In this document: one piece after another, positions 18,100-27,448 of the stretch | Numbering within the stretch: position 1 is the stretch's first letter | Layout: each line of letters opens with the position of its first letter | DNA from: JAGNKE01 sp964583335 | Lineage (GTDB): Bacteria; Pseudomonadota; Alphaproteobacteria; Micavibrionales; Micavibrionaceae | Assembly: GCA_964583335.1 (NCBI GenBank) | Contig: CAZOVG010000006.1 | Location: 137,932-201,931 of the forward strand | Direction of reading: 5' to 3' | DNA length: 64,000 nucleotides | The notes under the pieces: generated by a model | What the model was told of the DNA's origin: nothing | Database searches by the model: none | The model's input: the letters and a program-made list of their open reading frames with translations, nothing else | Translations under genes and position numbers: made by a program

Positions 18100-18921
18100 A
18101 TGGTCAAAAAGTCTCAGGGCGAGCGATACACTTTCGAAGATCTGGTCGAGATTATGGCGCGGCTGCGCGATCCGGATGGCGGCTGCCCTTGGGATCTGCA
18201 GCAGAATTTTTCCACCATCGCGCCTTATACGCTTGAAGAGGCGTATGAAGTCGCCGACGCGATCGACCGCAACGATATGGGTGACCTTCAAGAGGAACTT
18301 GGCGACCTGCTTTTACAGCCTGTCTATCATGCGCAGATGGCCTCTGAGAGCGGTACGTTTACAATCCACGACGTGATCGACGGCGTTTCCCGCAAGATGG
18401 TCGAACGGCATCCGCATGTCTTCGGGGAGGCGCAGGCGCAGACTGCCGAAGATGTAAACCAAATCTGGGACCGTAAAAAGACCCAAGAGGCCGAAGGCAA
18501 GACCGGAGGCGCGGCGGTCAGCGCGCTTGACGGCGTGACAGCCGCCCTTCCCGCCCTTCTCCGGGCGCAGAAATTGCAATCTCGCGCCGCCAAGGTCGGG
18601 TTCAAATGGAGCCGGATCGAGGATGCGCTGGCCAAGCTCGATGAGGAATTTCTGGAATTGCGCGAGGCGATCAAGACCGGAAGCGCCGAGGATCAGGCGG
18701 AAGAACTCGGCGATATGCTGTTCGTTCTGGCGAATGTCGGGCGCATGCTGGGGCTCAACAGCGAGGACGCCCTGCGACAGTGCAACGGGAAATTCGAGCG
18801 GCGGTTTCGCGGACTTGAGAGCGCGTTAAAGGCGCAGGGAAAAATTCTTGAGCAAACGTCTCTGGACGAAATGACCGATCGCTGGAACGATCAGAAGCGC
18901 AAGGAGCGCGGCGCCGCCTGA
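18100..18921 (+). CDS. mazG: Nucleoside triphosphate pyrophosphohydrolase MazG
   Basis: Hydrolyses (d)NTPs to monophosphates and pyrophosphate, a house-cleaning activity. 273 residues with the two MazG repeats: the first holds MARLRDPDGGCPWD near residue 13 and EEAYEVADAI, then EELGDLLLQ; the second, near 170-215, holds EEFLELREAI and EELGDMLFVL. These glutamate and aspartate residues bind Mg2+. It lies head-on to hflX with 8 bp between stop codons. In many related genomes mazG follows hflX on the same strand; here it is inverted. Confidence 0.95.
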   Translation: MVKKSQGERYTFEDLVEIMARLRDPDGGCPWDLQQNFSTIAPYTLEEAYEVADAIDRNDMGDLQEELGDLLLQPVYHAQMASESGTFTIHDVIDGVSRKMVERHPHVFGEAQAQTAEDVNQIWDRKKTQEAEGKTGGAAVSALDGVTAALPALLRAQKLQSRAAKVGFKWSRIEDALAKLDEEFLELREAIKTGSAEDQAEELGDMLFVLANVGRMLGLNSEDALRQCNGKFERRFRGLESALKAQGKILEQTSLDEMTDRWNDQKRKERGAA

Positions 18922-18929
18922 TTGCGGCC

Positions 18930-20291
18930 TCAGGCTTTCTTTTTGCCGGAAGCGCCGAGCGGCTGGTAGGAAAAACGCGCGGCGAATTTATCGCGATCCA
19001 CCGTATTCAGATAAACCTCGACTTTAAGCGCCTTGCCAGACATTTTTTTGTCGCTGACCTCCCCGTGCGCATAGAGCCAGGCCAGAGCCTTGCCGTCCTC
19101 AGGTTTCAGGTTATATGTGAACATCGCCCGTTCGCGTGCGGTTTCCTCGGCGATCATCTTTAAAAGATTGTCCGTGCCCTGCCCTTTCAAGGCCGAGAGC
19201 ATCACCGCTTTGCCGCCGCCGAAATTGCAGTGACGTTTAAGGTCGGCAAAAGCCTCGGGGTCCAGAAGGTCGGTTTTGTTATAGATTTCGATGATGCGCT
19301 TGTCGGTCTCGTATTCAACGTCAAGGTCGCCGAGGATGGAGATCACGTCGTCTCTTTGCTGACGGTAATCCGCGCGCGAAACGTCGATGACGTGGAGGAT
19401 GACGTCGGCATAAACAACTTGTTCGAGCGTTGCGCGGAAGGCGGCGACAAGATGCGTCGGCAGATCGGAGATAAAGCCCACGGTATCGGAGAGAATGATC
19501 TCTTGCCTGTTCGGCAGCTTAAGTCTGCGCATGGTCGGGTCGAGCGTCGCGAACGGCAAGTCCTCCGCGAAGACCCCCGCCCCGGTCAGCGTGTTGAAGA
19601 GCGTCGATTTTCCAGCGTTCGTATAGCCCACCAGAGAGACCACCGGATACGGCACGCGCTCGCGGCTTTTGCGCCCGAGCTCGCGGGTTCTTCTGACATC
19701 CAGAAGCTCGATCTTGAGGCGCATGATCTTTTCCGAGATCTGGCGGCGATCGAGTTCGATCTGCCGCTCGCCCGGTCCGCCCATGAATCCGGCGCCGCCG
19801 CGCTGGCGTTCGAGGTGAGTCCATGAACGCACCAGTCTTGAGCGCTGGTATTCGAGGGCGGCGAGTTCGACCTGCAGGCGGCCCTCCTTCGTCTGCGCGC
19901 GCTCGCCGAAGATTTCGAGGATCAGGCCGGTACGGTCTATGACCTTGGCCTTGAGGGCGTTTTCGAGGTTACGCTGCTGGACGGGCGAGAGCGCGTGATT
20001 GACGATAACCACCGATGGCTCAAGCTCCTCGATTTCGAGCGCGATTTCCTCCGCCGTGCCCTTGCCGATGAAGAGCGCGGGGTTGATGCGCTGGAACTTG
20101 GCGACGCGCGAACCGACGACGCGCAGGGATATTGCCCGCGCCAAGCCGTACCCCTCCTCCAGTATGTCTTCCATATTTCGTGAAGGGGGCTTTGCCTGAC
20201 TTATCGGCTGGATGATATAAGCGCTCTCACCCTTGCCGTGCGCCGAGTGGCCTTGCGTTTTGATACTCTTTAGCGGCTTTTGCTTGCTCAA
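18930..20291 (-). CDS. hflX: Ribosome-associated GTPase HflX
   Basis: Binds the 50S subunit and can split stalled ribosomes. 453 residues. The N-terminal HflX domain (about 25-200) includes the glycine-rich GGAGFMGGPGE linker near residue 165. The G domain carries G1 GYTNAGKST at 222-230, G3 DTVGF and G4 NKTD. A C-terminal region of about 90 residues follows. Its start overlaps the hfq stop by 4 bp, so the two genes are translationally coupled, the common alphaproteobacterial arrangement. Confidence 0.96.
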   Translation of the reverse strand: MSKQKPLKSIKTQGHSAHGKGESAYIIQPISQAKPPSRNMEDILEEGYGLARAISLRVVGSRVAKFQRINPALFIGKGTAEEIALEIEELEPSVVIVNHALSPVQQRNLENALKAKVIDRTGLILEIFGERAQTKEGRLQVELAALEYQRSRLVRSWTHLERQRGGAGFMGGPGERQIELDRRQISEKIMRLKIELLDVRRTRELGRKSRERVPYPVVSLVGYTNAGKSTLFNTLTGAGVFAEDLPFATLDPTMRRLKLPNRQEIILSDTVGFISDLPTHLVAAFRATLEQVVYADVILHVIDVSRADYRQQRDDVISILGDLDVEYETDKRIIEIYNKTDLLDPEAFADLKRHCNFGGGKAVMLSALKGQGTDNLLKMIAEETARERAMFTYNLKPEDGKALAWLYAHGEVSDKKMSGKALKVEVYLNTVDRDKFAARFSYQPLGASGKKKA

Positions 20292-20539
20292 GCGTCGTCC
20301 GAGTCTTTGCCGTCATCATCTTTCAGATTCAGCGGGCCGCCGGGCATGATGGTGGAGACGGCGTGCTTGTAGATCAGCTGGATGTGAGAGTCGCGGCGCA
20401 GCAGAATACAGAAATTGTCAAACCAGGTTACGATGCCTTGAAGCTTAACCCCATTAACGAGGAAAACGGTAACGGCCATTTTTTCTTTGCGGATTTTGTT
20501 CAGGAAGACGTCTTGCACATTTTGAATTTTCTCAGACAT
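20288..20539 (-). CDS. hfq: RNA chaperone Hfq
   Basis: Hexameric Sm-like protein that pairs small RNAs with mRNAs. 83 residues: Sm1 (VFLVNGVKLQGIVTWFD) and Sm2 (IYKHAVSTI) motifs are both clear, with the short acidic C-terminal tail typical of alphaproteobacteria. AAGGA eight bases before the ATG is the ribosome site. The 94-bp gap upstream on the minus strand is AT-rich and contains TTGAAC and TTGACG boxes that could be -35 elements, but no convincing -10 is spaced correctly. Confidence 0.97.
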   Translation of the reverse strand: MSEKIQNVQDVFLNKIRKEKMAVTVFLVNGVKLQGIVTWFDNFCILLRRDSHIQLIYKHAVSTIMPGGPLNLKDDDGKDSDDA

Positions 20540-20633
20540 TATTTTTATTCCTTGTTGTTGTTTTTATTTTCTACTTTAGCGTCAAGACTTTATCTTTGTT
20601 CAAGAATGGCCTCAGCCCATATTTTTTAGCAAT

Positions 20634-21296
20634 TTACGGGCTTAATGCAATCAAAAACTCCAGCAACTCGGGGCAATCGCTTACAATCTTTATAGGATTA
20701 TATTCATGTATTTTAATGTCCCCGGGGCCGTGAGGGGCGACGAGCACCGCCGGGCAGTTGGCTTCTTTTGCGCAGTGCAGGTCTATTTCCGTATCGCCGA
20801 TATACCAGACGTGTGGGCTTGTATCCTTCAGGCCTGCGCGTTCGATGGCCAGAAGCAGCGGCGCACCGGACGGCTTGTCGGCACTCGCCTCCCCTGCCGC
20901 GACGACAACGCCGAAAAAGCCGCCCCAGCCGAAATTCTCGATCTCCCGACGAACGATGGAGCCCTTTTTATTACTGACGACGCCGAGTGAGATTTCGTGT
21001 TCATGCAACTTTTTTAGCAACACGTCCGCGCCGGGCATAAAGGCAAGTTTGTCCATATTTTCGTTGACGTACGCCTCGAACAGGATTTTGGCGTCTTCGG
21101 ATTTATCCTTATAGATTTTTCGGTACAGAATTTCACGCGGCTTGCCGAAATAGTCCTTGAACTCGTCCTTTTCGAAGGGCGCGAAGCCCAGAGCTTGCAA
21201 GACGCTGGAGTGTGCGTCGTTCAGGAAGGCGTAGCTGTCCGCCAGCGTGCCATCCCAATCGAAAAACAGGGCTTTAGGTCTTTTTAAATCTGTCAT
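20634..21296 (-). CDS. HAD-superfamily hydrolase (phosphoglycolate-phosphatase-like)
   Basis: 220 residues. HAD motif I is DWDGTLADS at residues 14-22, with nucleophile and acid/base aspartates; motif II is the VVSNKKG stretch near residue 106; motif III Lys is in ADKPSG near 139; motif IV is GDTEIDLHCA near 168. The alpha-helical cap between motifs I and II is subtype C1, as in Gph. The substrate may be phosphoglycolate or another small phosphate ester. It sits between murI and hfq, where related genomes usually have no such gene. Confidence 0.88.
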   Translation of the reverse strand: MTDLKRPKALFFDWDGTLADSYAFLNDAHSSVLQALGFAPFEKDEFKDYFGKPREILYRKIYKDKSEDAKILFEAYVNENMDKLAFMPGADVLLKKLHEHEISLGVVSNKKGSIVRREIENFGWGGFFGVVVAAGEASADKPSGAPLLLAIERAGLKDTSPHVWYIGDTEIDLHCAKEANCPAVLVAPHGPGDIKIHEYNPIKIVSDCPELLEFLIALSP

Positions 21297-21303
21297 CGCT
21301 TTT

Positions 21304-22110
21304 TCACTGCGCTTCTTGAAGTTTTTCTATGTTTATGGGGCCGCCGTAAAGGCTTTCTGCGGCTTTTTTGTAGCTTTCGGTCAGATCGCTCACGATATAG
21401 CGGGCCTCCCCGCTTCTGCCGATGTCGCCCGCTATTTCCGGGTGGCGGTCCAGATAGTCGGCCAGCTTGCCCGGGATGATTTCATCCTGAGAGAGGATCG
21501 CCGTGTTATGCCCTGCCAGCTTCTGGATCTGGCCGAGCAGGAGCGAATAGTGCGTGCAACCCAGAATAACGCACTGGCTTTGGGCCTTGATCAGCGGGCG
21601 CATGTAATGTTCGAGGACGGGCTGTATCCATTCCATGCCGTCATTCTCGATCATCGGTACGAGTAGAGGCGCCGCGTTCTGGACGATTTCGATTTCAGGG
21701 TCGAGCTTCTGAAGCTCCTGCCTGTAAACGTCGGATTTGACGGTGTGGTTGGTTCCGAGGACGCCGATTTTTTTATGGCCGCGTTCGATGGCCGTTTCCA
21801 GAGTCGGCACGACGACCCCCAAAATCCTGCGCTCCGGCCACGGGCAGGACGGCAGGTATTCCTGCTGCAGGCGGCGCAGGGCCGTGGCGCTGACGGTATT
21901 GCACGCCACGACGATCAGGCGGCAATCCTGTCTGAACATATACTCCATCGCGCGGCGGGAATATTCGTAGATGGCTTCGGGCGAGCGGTTGCCATACGGC
22001 AGGTGCAGCGTATCGCCGTAATAAAGCATATCCAGATCCGGCAGGCGCTCACGTATAGCTTTTGCGATCAGAAGGCCGCCGAGTCCCGAGTCGAATACAC
22101 CGAGTTTCAT
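21304..22110 (-). CDS. murI: Glutamate racemase
   Basis: Makes D-glutamate for peptidoglycan precursors in the cytoplasm. 268 residues. FDSGLGGL at residues 6-13 and the two catalytic cysteines, C70 in VVACNT and C185 in ILGCTHY, are all present. The gene lies 8 bp after trkA on the minus strand and 7 bp before the HAD gene, so it is part of the ntrYX-trkA-hfq run. Confidence 0.95.
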   Translation of the reverse strand: MKLGVFDSGLGGLLIAKAIRERLPDLDMLYYGDTLHLPYGNRSPEAIYEYSRRAMEYMFRQDCRLIVVACNTVSATALRRLQQEYLPSCPWPERRILGVVVPTLETAIERGHKKIGVLGTNHTVKSDVYRQELQKLDPEIEIVQNAAPLLVPMIENDGMEWIQPVLEHYMRPLIKAQSQCVILGCTHYSLLLGQIQKLAGHNTAILSQDEIIPGKLADYLDRHPEIAGDIGRSGEARYIVSDLTESYKKAAESLYGGPINIEKLQEAQ

Positions 22111-22118
22111 AGCCGCCT

Positions 22119-23495
22119 TTAAAAGAAATCGACTTGAACGGAGAAAAGTCTTTCGACTTCGCTTGCATGTTCGCGCGTGAGAATAAAAATCACATGGTCG
22201 TGCGGGCGAAGCTCCGTTTCTCCTGTGGGCAGGATGACCTCGTCGTCCCTGATAACCGCACCCAGAACGATCTCACGCGGCAGCTCCAATTCCTCGACTA
22301 AGGTGTTGGCTATTGCCGAGCTATCAGATATTTCAGCTTCGATGACTTCAAGAGATCCGTCTCGCAACGTGTGAAGCCCCTTGATGCGCCCTCGCCTGAC
22401 GTGCTGCATAATGCTGGCGACAATAATTGATTTCGGCGAAATCATAACGTCAATACCCAAAGGACCGACAAGCGGATAATACGCGTTGTTGTTTACAAGC
22501 GTGATGACACGCGAACAGCCGTATTGCTTGGCAAGCAGCGAGCCCAGAATGTTGCTCTCGTCGTCGTTCATCAATGCGACGAGCGTTTCGGAGGTTTGAA
22601 TTGACGCTTCTTCAAGAATATCCCGATCAAGCGTGTCCCCCTGAAGCACGACGACGTTTTCGAGTTCTTCGCTCAAAAAACGTGCGCGTTCGGGACGGCG
22701 TTCGATTATGCGGATATCCAAACCGTAAACATGCGTTTGGAGGAATTTTACAAGAGAAAGCCCGATGTTGCCGCCACCGGAGATAATAATTTTTCGGGCT
22801 TCTTTCTCAAGATGTCCAAATGCCGCCAATACGCGGCGCAAATGCTTTGAGTCCAAAACGACATAGGCTTCGTCACCGACTTGCAGCATATCGTTATCGT
22901 CAGGCAGTATTGTCCGGTTGTTGCGGAAAATCGACAGAACACGGAAGGCAATATCCGGGAACAAGTTTCCAAGCTGGCCAAGGCTTGTGTTCAAAAGCGG
23001 GCAGTCTTCAAGACATATTAAGCCAATCAGGTGTGCCTTTCCTTCTCCTAATTTGATCACAGTTGTGGTGCCTGGCACGGAAAGCCGCTGATAAATTTCT
23101 TTGGCCACCAGAACCTCCGGCGACACGATAACGTCGATCGGCATGTGAGACCGACTGAACAGATTTGACCACGAAGGATCCAAATAACACTGGTTGCGGA
23201 TACGCGCGATTTTCTTTGGCACGCCAAACAGTGAGTGGCCGACCTGACAGGCAACCATGTTGACTTCATCGGAATCTGTTACGGCTATTAATAAATCTGC
23301 CTCGCTAGCACCAGCCTTTTTTAGAATTTCGGGATCACTGGCGTGGCCAACGATGGCTTTTAGATCCAATTCGTTCTGAACTTCGGAAACCAAAGCCGGA
23401 CTGCTATCGATGACCGTAACGTCGTTATTCTCGCCCGCCAAGTATTCTGCGAGGCTTTTACCGACCTGCCCGAGGCCACATATAATGACACGCAT
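22119..23495 (-). CDS. trkA: Trk potassium transporter NAD-binding subunit TrkA
   Basis: 458 residues made of two RCK repeats: nucleotide-binding motifs GLGQVGKSLAEYL near residue 6 and GGGNIGLSLVKFL near 240, each followed by a TrkA-C domain. It forms the cytoplasmic gating ring on TrkH, which is encoded nearby at 16632-18080. Position after ntrX is the classical one. Confidence 0.95.
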   Translation of the reverse strand: MRVIICGLGQVGKSLAEYLAGENNDVTVIDSSPALVSEVQNELDLKAIVGHASDPEILKKAGASEADLLIAVTDSDEVNMVACQVGHSLFGVPKKIARIRNQCYLDPSWSNLFSRSHMPIDVIVSPEVLVAKEIYQRLSVPGTTTVIKLGEGKAHLIGLICLEDCPLLNTSLGQLGNLFPDIAFRVLSIFRNNRTILPDDNDMLQVGDEAYVVLDSKHLRRVLAAFGHLEKEARKIIISGGGNIGLSLVKFLQTHVYGLDIRIIERRPERARFLSEELENVVVLQGDTLDRDILEEASIQTSETLVALMNDDESNILGSLLAKQYGCSRVITLVNNNAYYPLVGPLGIDVMISPKSIIVASIMQHVRRGRIKGLHTLRDGSLEVIEAEISDSSAIANTLVEELELPREIVLGAVIRDDEVILPTGETELRPHDHVIFILTREHASEVERLFSVQVDFF

Positions 23496-23542
23496 GGAAT
23501 GGCTCCTGTTTTACGAAAAGATGGAGGAAGTCAGAGTGGAAC

Positions 23543-24976
23543 TCAAGCCCTTTTAAGCTTCGCCGGGGCTTCGGTTTCTCCTTCACCCCTTCCCTCCTCC
23601 GAGAATACGCCGAGAGACTTCATTTTACGGTGCAAGGCTGAGCGCTCCATACCTACGAATTGGGCTGTTTTGGAGATATTACCGCCAAAACGCTGGATTT
23701 GGGCTAGCAAATAGTCGCGCTCAAAGATTTCGCGCGCATCGCGCAGGGGAAGGTGTACAAGATCCTGCACCCCCGTACTTTCAGCGTTGGCTGCAAGCGA
23801 GTTTCCTCTGATTTCAGGCGGCAGGTCCTCTAAACCAAACTCCTCTTTGCCTGAAGGTCCGGCCATGATGAGAACCCATTCGAGGGTGTTCCTGAGTTGC
23901 CTGATGTTACCCGGCCAGTTATAGGCTTGAAGCACAGACATGGCCTGTTCATTGAAGCGGGGGGGCGAAGCTTCAGGCACTTTGGATATGACTTTAAAAA
24001 GATTATCGATTAAGGCCGGTATGTCGTTACGACGCTTTCTGAGCGGGGGCATGTTAATCGGCACGACATTGAGGCGATAGAACAGGTCCTGCCTAAAGCG
24101 ACCCTGCGTCATAATGTCTTCCAGATTGTGGTTGGTCGAGGCGATAAAGCGAATGTCCGCCTGTATGCGCTCGGCGCTGCCCAGCCTTTGAAAGCTCTCC
24201 TCCTGAAGCACCCTTACCAGCATGCCCTGAATTTCAATCGGCAGGTCGCCGACTTCATCGAGCAGGATGGTTCCACCGTTCGCTAAATCAAGTACGCCGG
24301 GCTTTGCCGGTTCACCGTTATAGCCGTTCGACGAACCAAAAATTTCAAGCTCCAAGCGCCCTGGGTTATAGGTTGAACAGTTGACAATCATAAACGGCGC
24401 ATCTGCCCGCTTGGATTGCGCATGTATGTACCGCGCGGCGAGATTCTTGCCGGTTCCCGGCTCTCCGGTTAAAAGGACCCTGCTGTTTGCTGTGGCCACG
24501 CGGTCCAGAATGCTTTGCAGGTTTTTTATAATTTGCGATTCACCCGTGATTTCTTCTTCTATGCTTTCGGCACGGCGGCGTAGGCTATCGTTTTCGCGGC
24601 GCAAGGCAACATGCTCAAGTGCGCGGCCGATCATCACCAGAAGACGGTCGGCCTTGAAGGGTTTTTCTATAAAGTCGTAGGCACCCATCTTTATGGCTGA
24701 TACTGCGGTTTCGATCGTGCCGTGGCCGCTAATCATCACAAATGCGACATGCGGGTGACGGGCTTTGACGTTCTCAAGAATTTTTAGCCCGTCGTCCGAG
24801 CTGCCCTGAAGCCAGATATCCTGAATCACAACATCCGGCACCCTAGATTCTATCGCTTGATAGGCCAGTTTGGCGCTGGAAGCCGTGCGAGGCTTATAAC
24901 CTTCATCTTCCAGAATCCCCTTGATGAGGTTTCTTATATCTTCCTCGTCGTCTACAATCAGAATGTCTGCTGCCAT
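23543..24976 (-). CDS. ntrX: NtrX-type response regulator
   Basis: 477 residues: receiver domain (acidic pair D9-D10, phosphoacceptor D53, K106), AAA+ domain with Walker A GEPGTGKN at 171-178 and Walker B GGTILLDEVGD near 234-244, and a Fis-type helix-turn-helix at the C-terminus (about 430-460). The loop that in sigma-54 activators reads GAFTGA is here FGSSNGYNGEP (213-223), so contact with sigma-54 is doubtful. In related bacteria NtrYX controls nitrogen, redox and envelope functions. The start is one base after the ntrY stop, so the pair is coupled. Confidence 0.95.
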   Translation of the reverse strand: MAADILIVDDEEDIRNLIKGILEDEGYKPRTASSAKLAYQAIESRVPDVVIQDIWLQGSSDDGLKILENVKARHPHVAFVMISGHGTIETAVSAIKMGAYDFIEKPFKADRLLVMIGRALEHVALRRENDSLRRRAESIEEEITGESQIIKNLQSILDRVATANSRVLLTGEPGTGKNLAARYIHAQSKRADAPFMIVNCSTYNPGRLELEIFGSSNGYNGEPAKPGVLDLANGGTILLDEVGDLPIEIQGMLVRVLQEESFQRLGSAERIQADIRFIASTNHNLEDIMTQGRFRQDLFYRLNVVPINMPPLRKRRNDIPALIDNLFKVISKVPEASPPRFNEQAMSVLQAYNWPGNIRQLRNTLEWVLIMAGPSGKEEFGLEDLPPEIRGNSLAANAESTGVQDLVHLPLRDAREIFERDYLLAQIQRFGGNISKTAQFVGMERSALHRKMKSLGVFSEEGRGEGETEAPAKLKRA

Positions 24977-24977
24977 G

Positions 24978-27413
24978 TTACGCCACCTCTTTCTTGCCTG
25001 AAGACTGTTCTCCGGATTCCGGGCTTTCTATTTGTGCTTGTGTGTTAGATTTCAAGGGAAATACGATCGCCAGAGTTGCCCCATCGAGCGCAGACCAGCC
25101 GGGGGCTTCTTTGATCCAGTCCGCCAACCCTATGACCAGCCGCCCGCGATGATCATCCATGATTTTCTTGACAATGGCTAGACCAAGTCCGGTGCCTTTA
25201 GGTTTGTGGGTGACGTAAGGTTCAGCCAGCCTTGCAGGGCTTTCATGAGTTGGAAGTCCTTGCCCGCTATCGGTGATCGCGACAAAGACTTCATGCGGAA
25301 GCGATTGCGATATCAGTATGTTTATTTTTGATTGCGACGGCGTGCCCTCTTGGTTGCGGGCCTTGATTGAATCGACCGCGTTCTGAATGAGGTTATTAAT
25401 AACCTGCCTGATCTGGACGGAGTCCAACTCGACCTTGGCGTCCTCCACTCGCGGATCGACCGTAATCTCGAACTGGATATCCGTATGCGCCTGTTGGGAG
25501 AGGATCAGGGATTCACGTATCTGCCGGACAATAGAGGATGGCTTCATTACAGGTTCGGGCATACGCGCAAAAGCCGAAAACTCGTCTACCATCCGCCCGA
25601 TATCTTCGACATGGCGGATGATCGTCTGCGTGCAATCCGAGAAGGTCGCTGCATCGTCTTTTATCTGTGAGAGATATTTACGTTTGAGTCGCTCCGCTGA
25701 GAGTTGGATAGGCGTCAGGGGATTCTTGATTTCATGCGCGATGCGGCGCGCGACATCCGACCATGCTGCTTTTCTCTGTGCGGCCTGAAACTCTGTAATA
25801 TCGTCAAAGGTCAGGATTACATTTTTACTGGTGTCGCTTGTCGTTTCCGTCCCGATCCTGAAGAGGAATATGCGCCTTTGCCGCGAAGCCCCAACGCCTC
25901 GTTCAAGCATGATTTCATTTTGTGCCGTTTTGCCTGGCGTTTTTAGCGCAGCCTCCATCAGTTCGCGTATTTCAGGAATGATATCAAAAATATGCTGGCC
26001 GGTGAGATCGTCCTGGTCGATATTGAGCAGCCCGACGGCGGTTGCATTCGCCAGATTGATTGTTCCTGTTTCATCCATGCCGATTACACCGGAGGATACG
26101 CCCTTAAGCACGCTTTCGGTCAGGCGGCGGCGCATGTCGATCTGCCTATTAGCCCGGATGAGTTCCTGCTGCTGTTGCTGAATCTGCCGGGTCATACGAT
26201 TAAACGACTTCGCAAGGTATTCAAATTCCTCAAGAGATTTCTCTTCGGGCACCCTTGCCGTCAGGTCGCCTGAGCGCACGCGGTCTGAGGTTGAGATCAG
26301 TTCGGTTATCGGCGTCACGAGTTCACGCGCCAGAATCAGGCTGAACCATATCGCCGCGAGCAACATCAGCAGTCCCACGACGACGAAAAGAAGCGTGACG
26401 GTGATCTGCATCCCGGCGAAGGAGGTTTGCAGTTCCGCATAATCCTCGACCGCCGCCGCCGTGGTGGAAAGGTGTTTAAGAACCTGTTGGTCCACCATGC
26501 GGCCAACGAACAGATACGAATCGTCGAAATTGTCCAGTTTTATGAGTGCCCGCACGCGGTCACGGTTTTCGCCTGTTCGCAGGATCACCTCACCAAGATC
26601 GGCTTCCTTCAGAACTTCGGGAGGAACCTTTTCAAATTCCAAAGATAGAGTCAGATCAGAACGCGCAAGGACCTTGCCGCTCTTGTCAAAGATAATTGCC
26701 TCCGGCAGGTTTCGCAGCATGGATTGCGTGTCGATCACAGTTTCCAAGGCTTTGGGCCTGCTCAGAAGGATATCCGCCTGACGGTCAAGGTCGCCCGCCA
26801 TCGCCATTGCGTCTGCGCGGATCACTTGTTTGTGTTCCTCAAGGTAGGATTCGGCCACGGCGAGCGATTCGTTGATCGCTGTATGGACGCGCTCGCTGAA
26901 CCATGTCTGCACGCCGAAATGGAAAAAGAACGCGGAGAAGACCGTCATGATGATGGTCGGCGCAGCGGCCAGAAAACTGAAAATATAGACTAGGCGCACG
27001 TGAAGATGCGATCCGGCTATGCCGCGCTTGCGGCCGCTCCAGATCGCCACCAAGCGCTTGGCGATCAGCGCCACCAGAAGCATCAGAAGAACGAGGTCGA
27101 TATTCAGAAGCCAGATCACGGTCTGCGGGTCGTTGCCGAAAGGCGGCGTGTCGGTCAGGGCGGCGTAGGTCGCGAAACCACTAGAAATGGCGGCGATCAC
27201 TAAAAAGAGCGACGCCTTCGTGCGCCACGACCGACGGCGCAGAGTGGAAAACTTCAGAGACGAGAGAAACCGCGCGAACAGCGTTCTTGCCCGCACGCGA
27301 AAAATCGTGCCGGATTCTGTTTTAGCTTGCTGCCCGCGCTGTGCGGTTTCCTCTGTCAAATCGGCTCCCGGCTGTGGTAAGTGTATGATCTGCTCATCCT
27401 TGGGGTGTGGCAT
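24978..27413 (-). CDS. ntrY: NtrY-type sensor histidine kinase
   Basis: 811 residues. Membrane segments lie at about 66-84, 100-120, 141-165 and 335-360, with a periplasmic domain of about 165 residues between the third and fourth. HAMP follows at about 361-415, PAS at 430-545, and the dimerisation domain with phosphoacceptor H560 in RIAHEIKNPL. The ATPase domain has N-box NNLIQNAVDSI, DSGQGLP and GTGLGLAIVKK. It phosphorylates NtrX. The C-terminus ends in a charged tail. The start codon is only 35 bp from the divergent ispDF start, and dusB-ntrB-ntrC, usual between them in relatives, are absent. Confidence 0.95.
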   Translation of the reverse strand: MPHPKDEQIIHLPQPGADLTEETAQRGQQAKTESGTIFRVRARTLFARFLSSLKFSTLRRRSWRTKASLFLVIAAISSGFATYAALTDTPPFGNDPQTVIWLLNIDLVLLMLLVALIAKRLVAIWSGRKRGIAGSHLHVRLVYIFSFLAAAPTIIMTVFSAFFFHFGVQTWFSERVHTAINESLAVAESYLEEHKQVIRADAMAMAGDLDRQADILLSRPKALETVIDTQSMLRNLPEAIIFDKSGKVLARSDLTLSLEFEKVPPEVLKEADLGEVILRTGENRDRVRALIKLDNFDDSYLFVGRMVDQQVLKHLSTTAAAVEDYAELQTSFAGMQITVTLLFVVVGLLMLLAAIWFSLILARELVTPITELISTSDRVRSGDLTARVPEEKSLEEFEYLAKSFNRMTRQIQQQQQELIRANRQIDMRRRLTESVLKGVSSGVIGMDETGTINLANATAVGLLNIDQDDLTGQHIFDIIPEIRELMEAALKTPGKTAQNEIMLERGVGASRQRRIFLFRIGTETTSDTSKNVILTFDDITEFQAAQRKAAWSDVARRIAHEIKNPLTPIQLSAERLKRKYLSQIKDDAATFSDCTQTIIRHVEDIGRMVDEFSAFARMPEPVMKPSSIVRQIRESLILSQQAHTDIQFEITVDPRVEDAKVELDSVQIRQVINNLIQNAVDSIKARNQEGTPSQSKINILISQSLPHEVFVAITDSGQGLPTHESPARLAEPYVTHKPKGTGLGLAIVKKIMDDHRGRLVIGLADWIKEAPGWSALDGATLAIVFPLKSNTQAQIESPESGEQSSGKKEVA

Positions 27414-27448
27414 ATTTACAACAATTCTTGTGGGAATACAACACTCAC

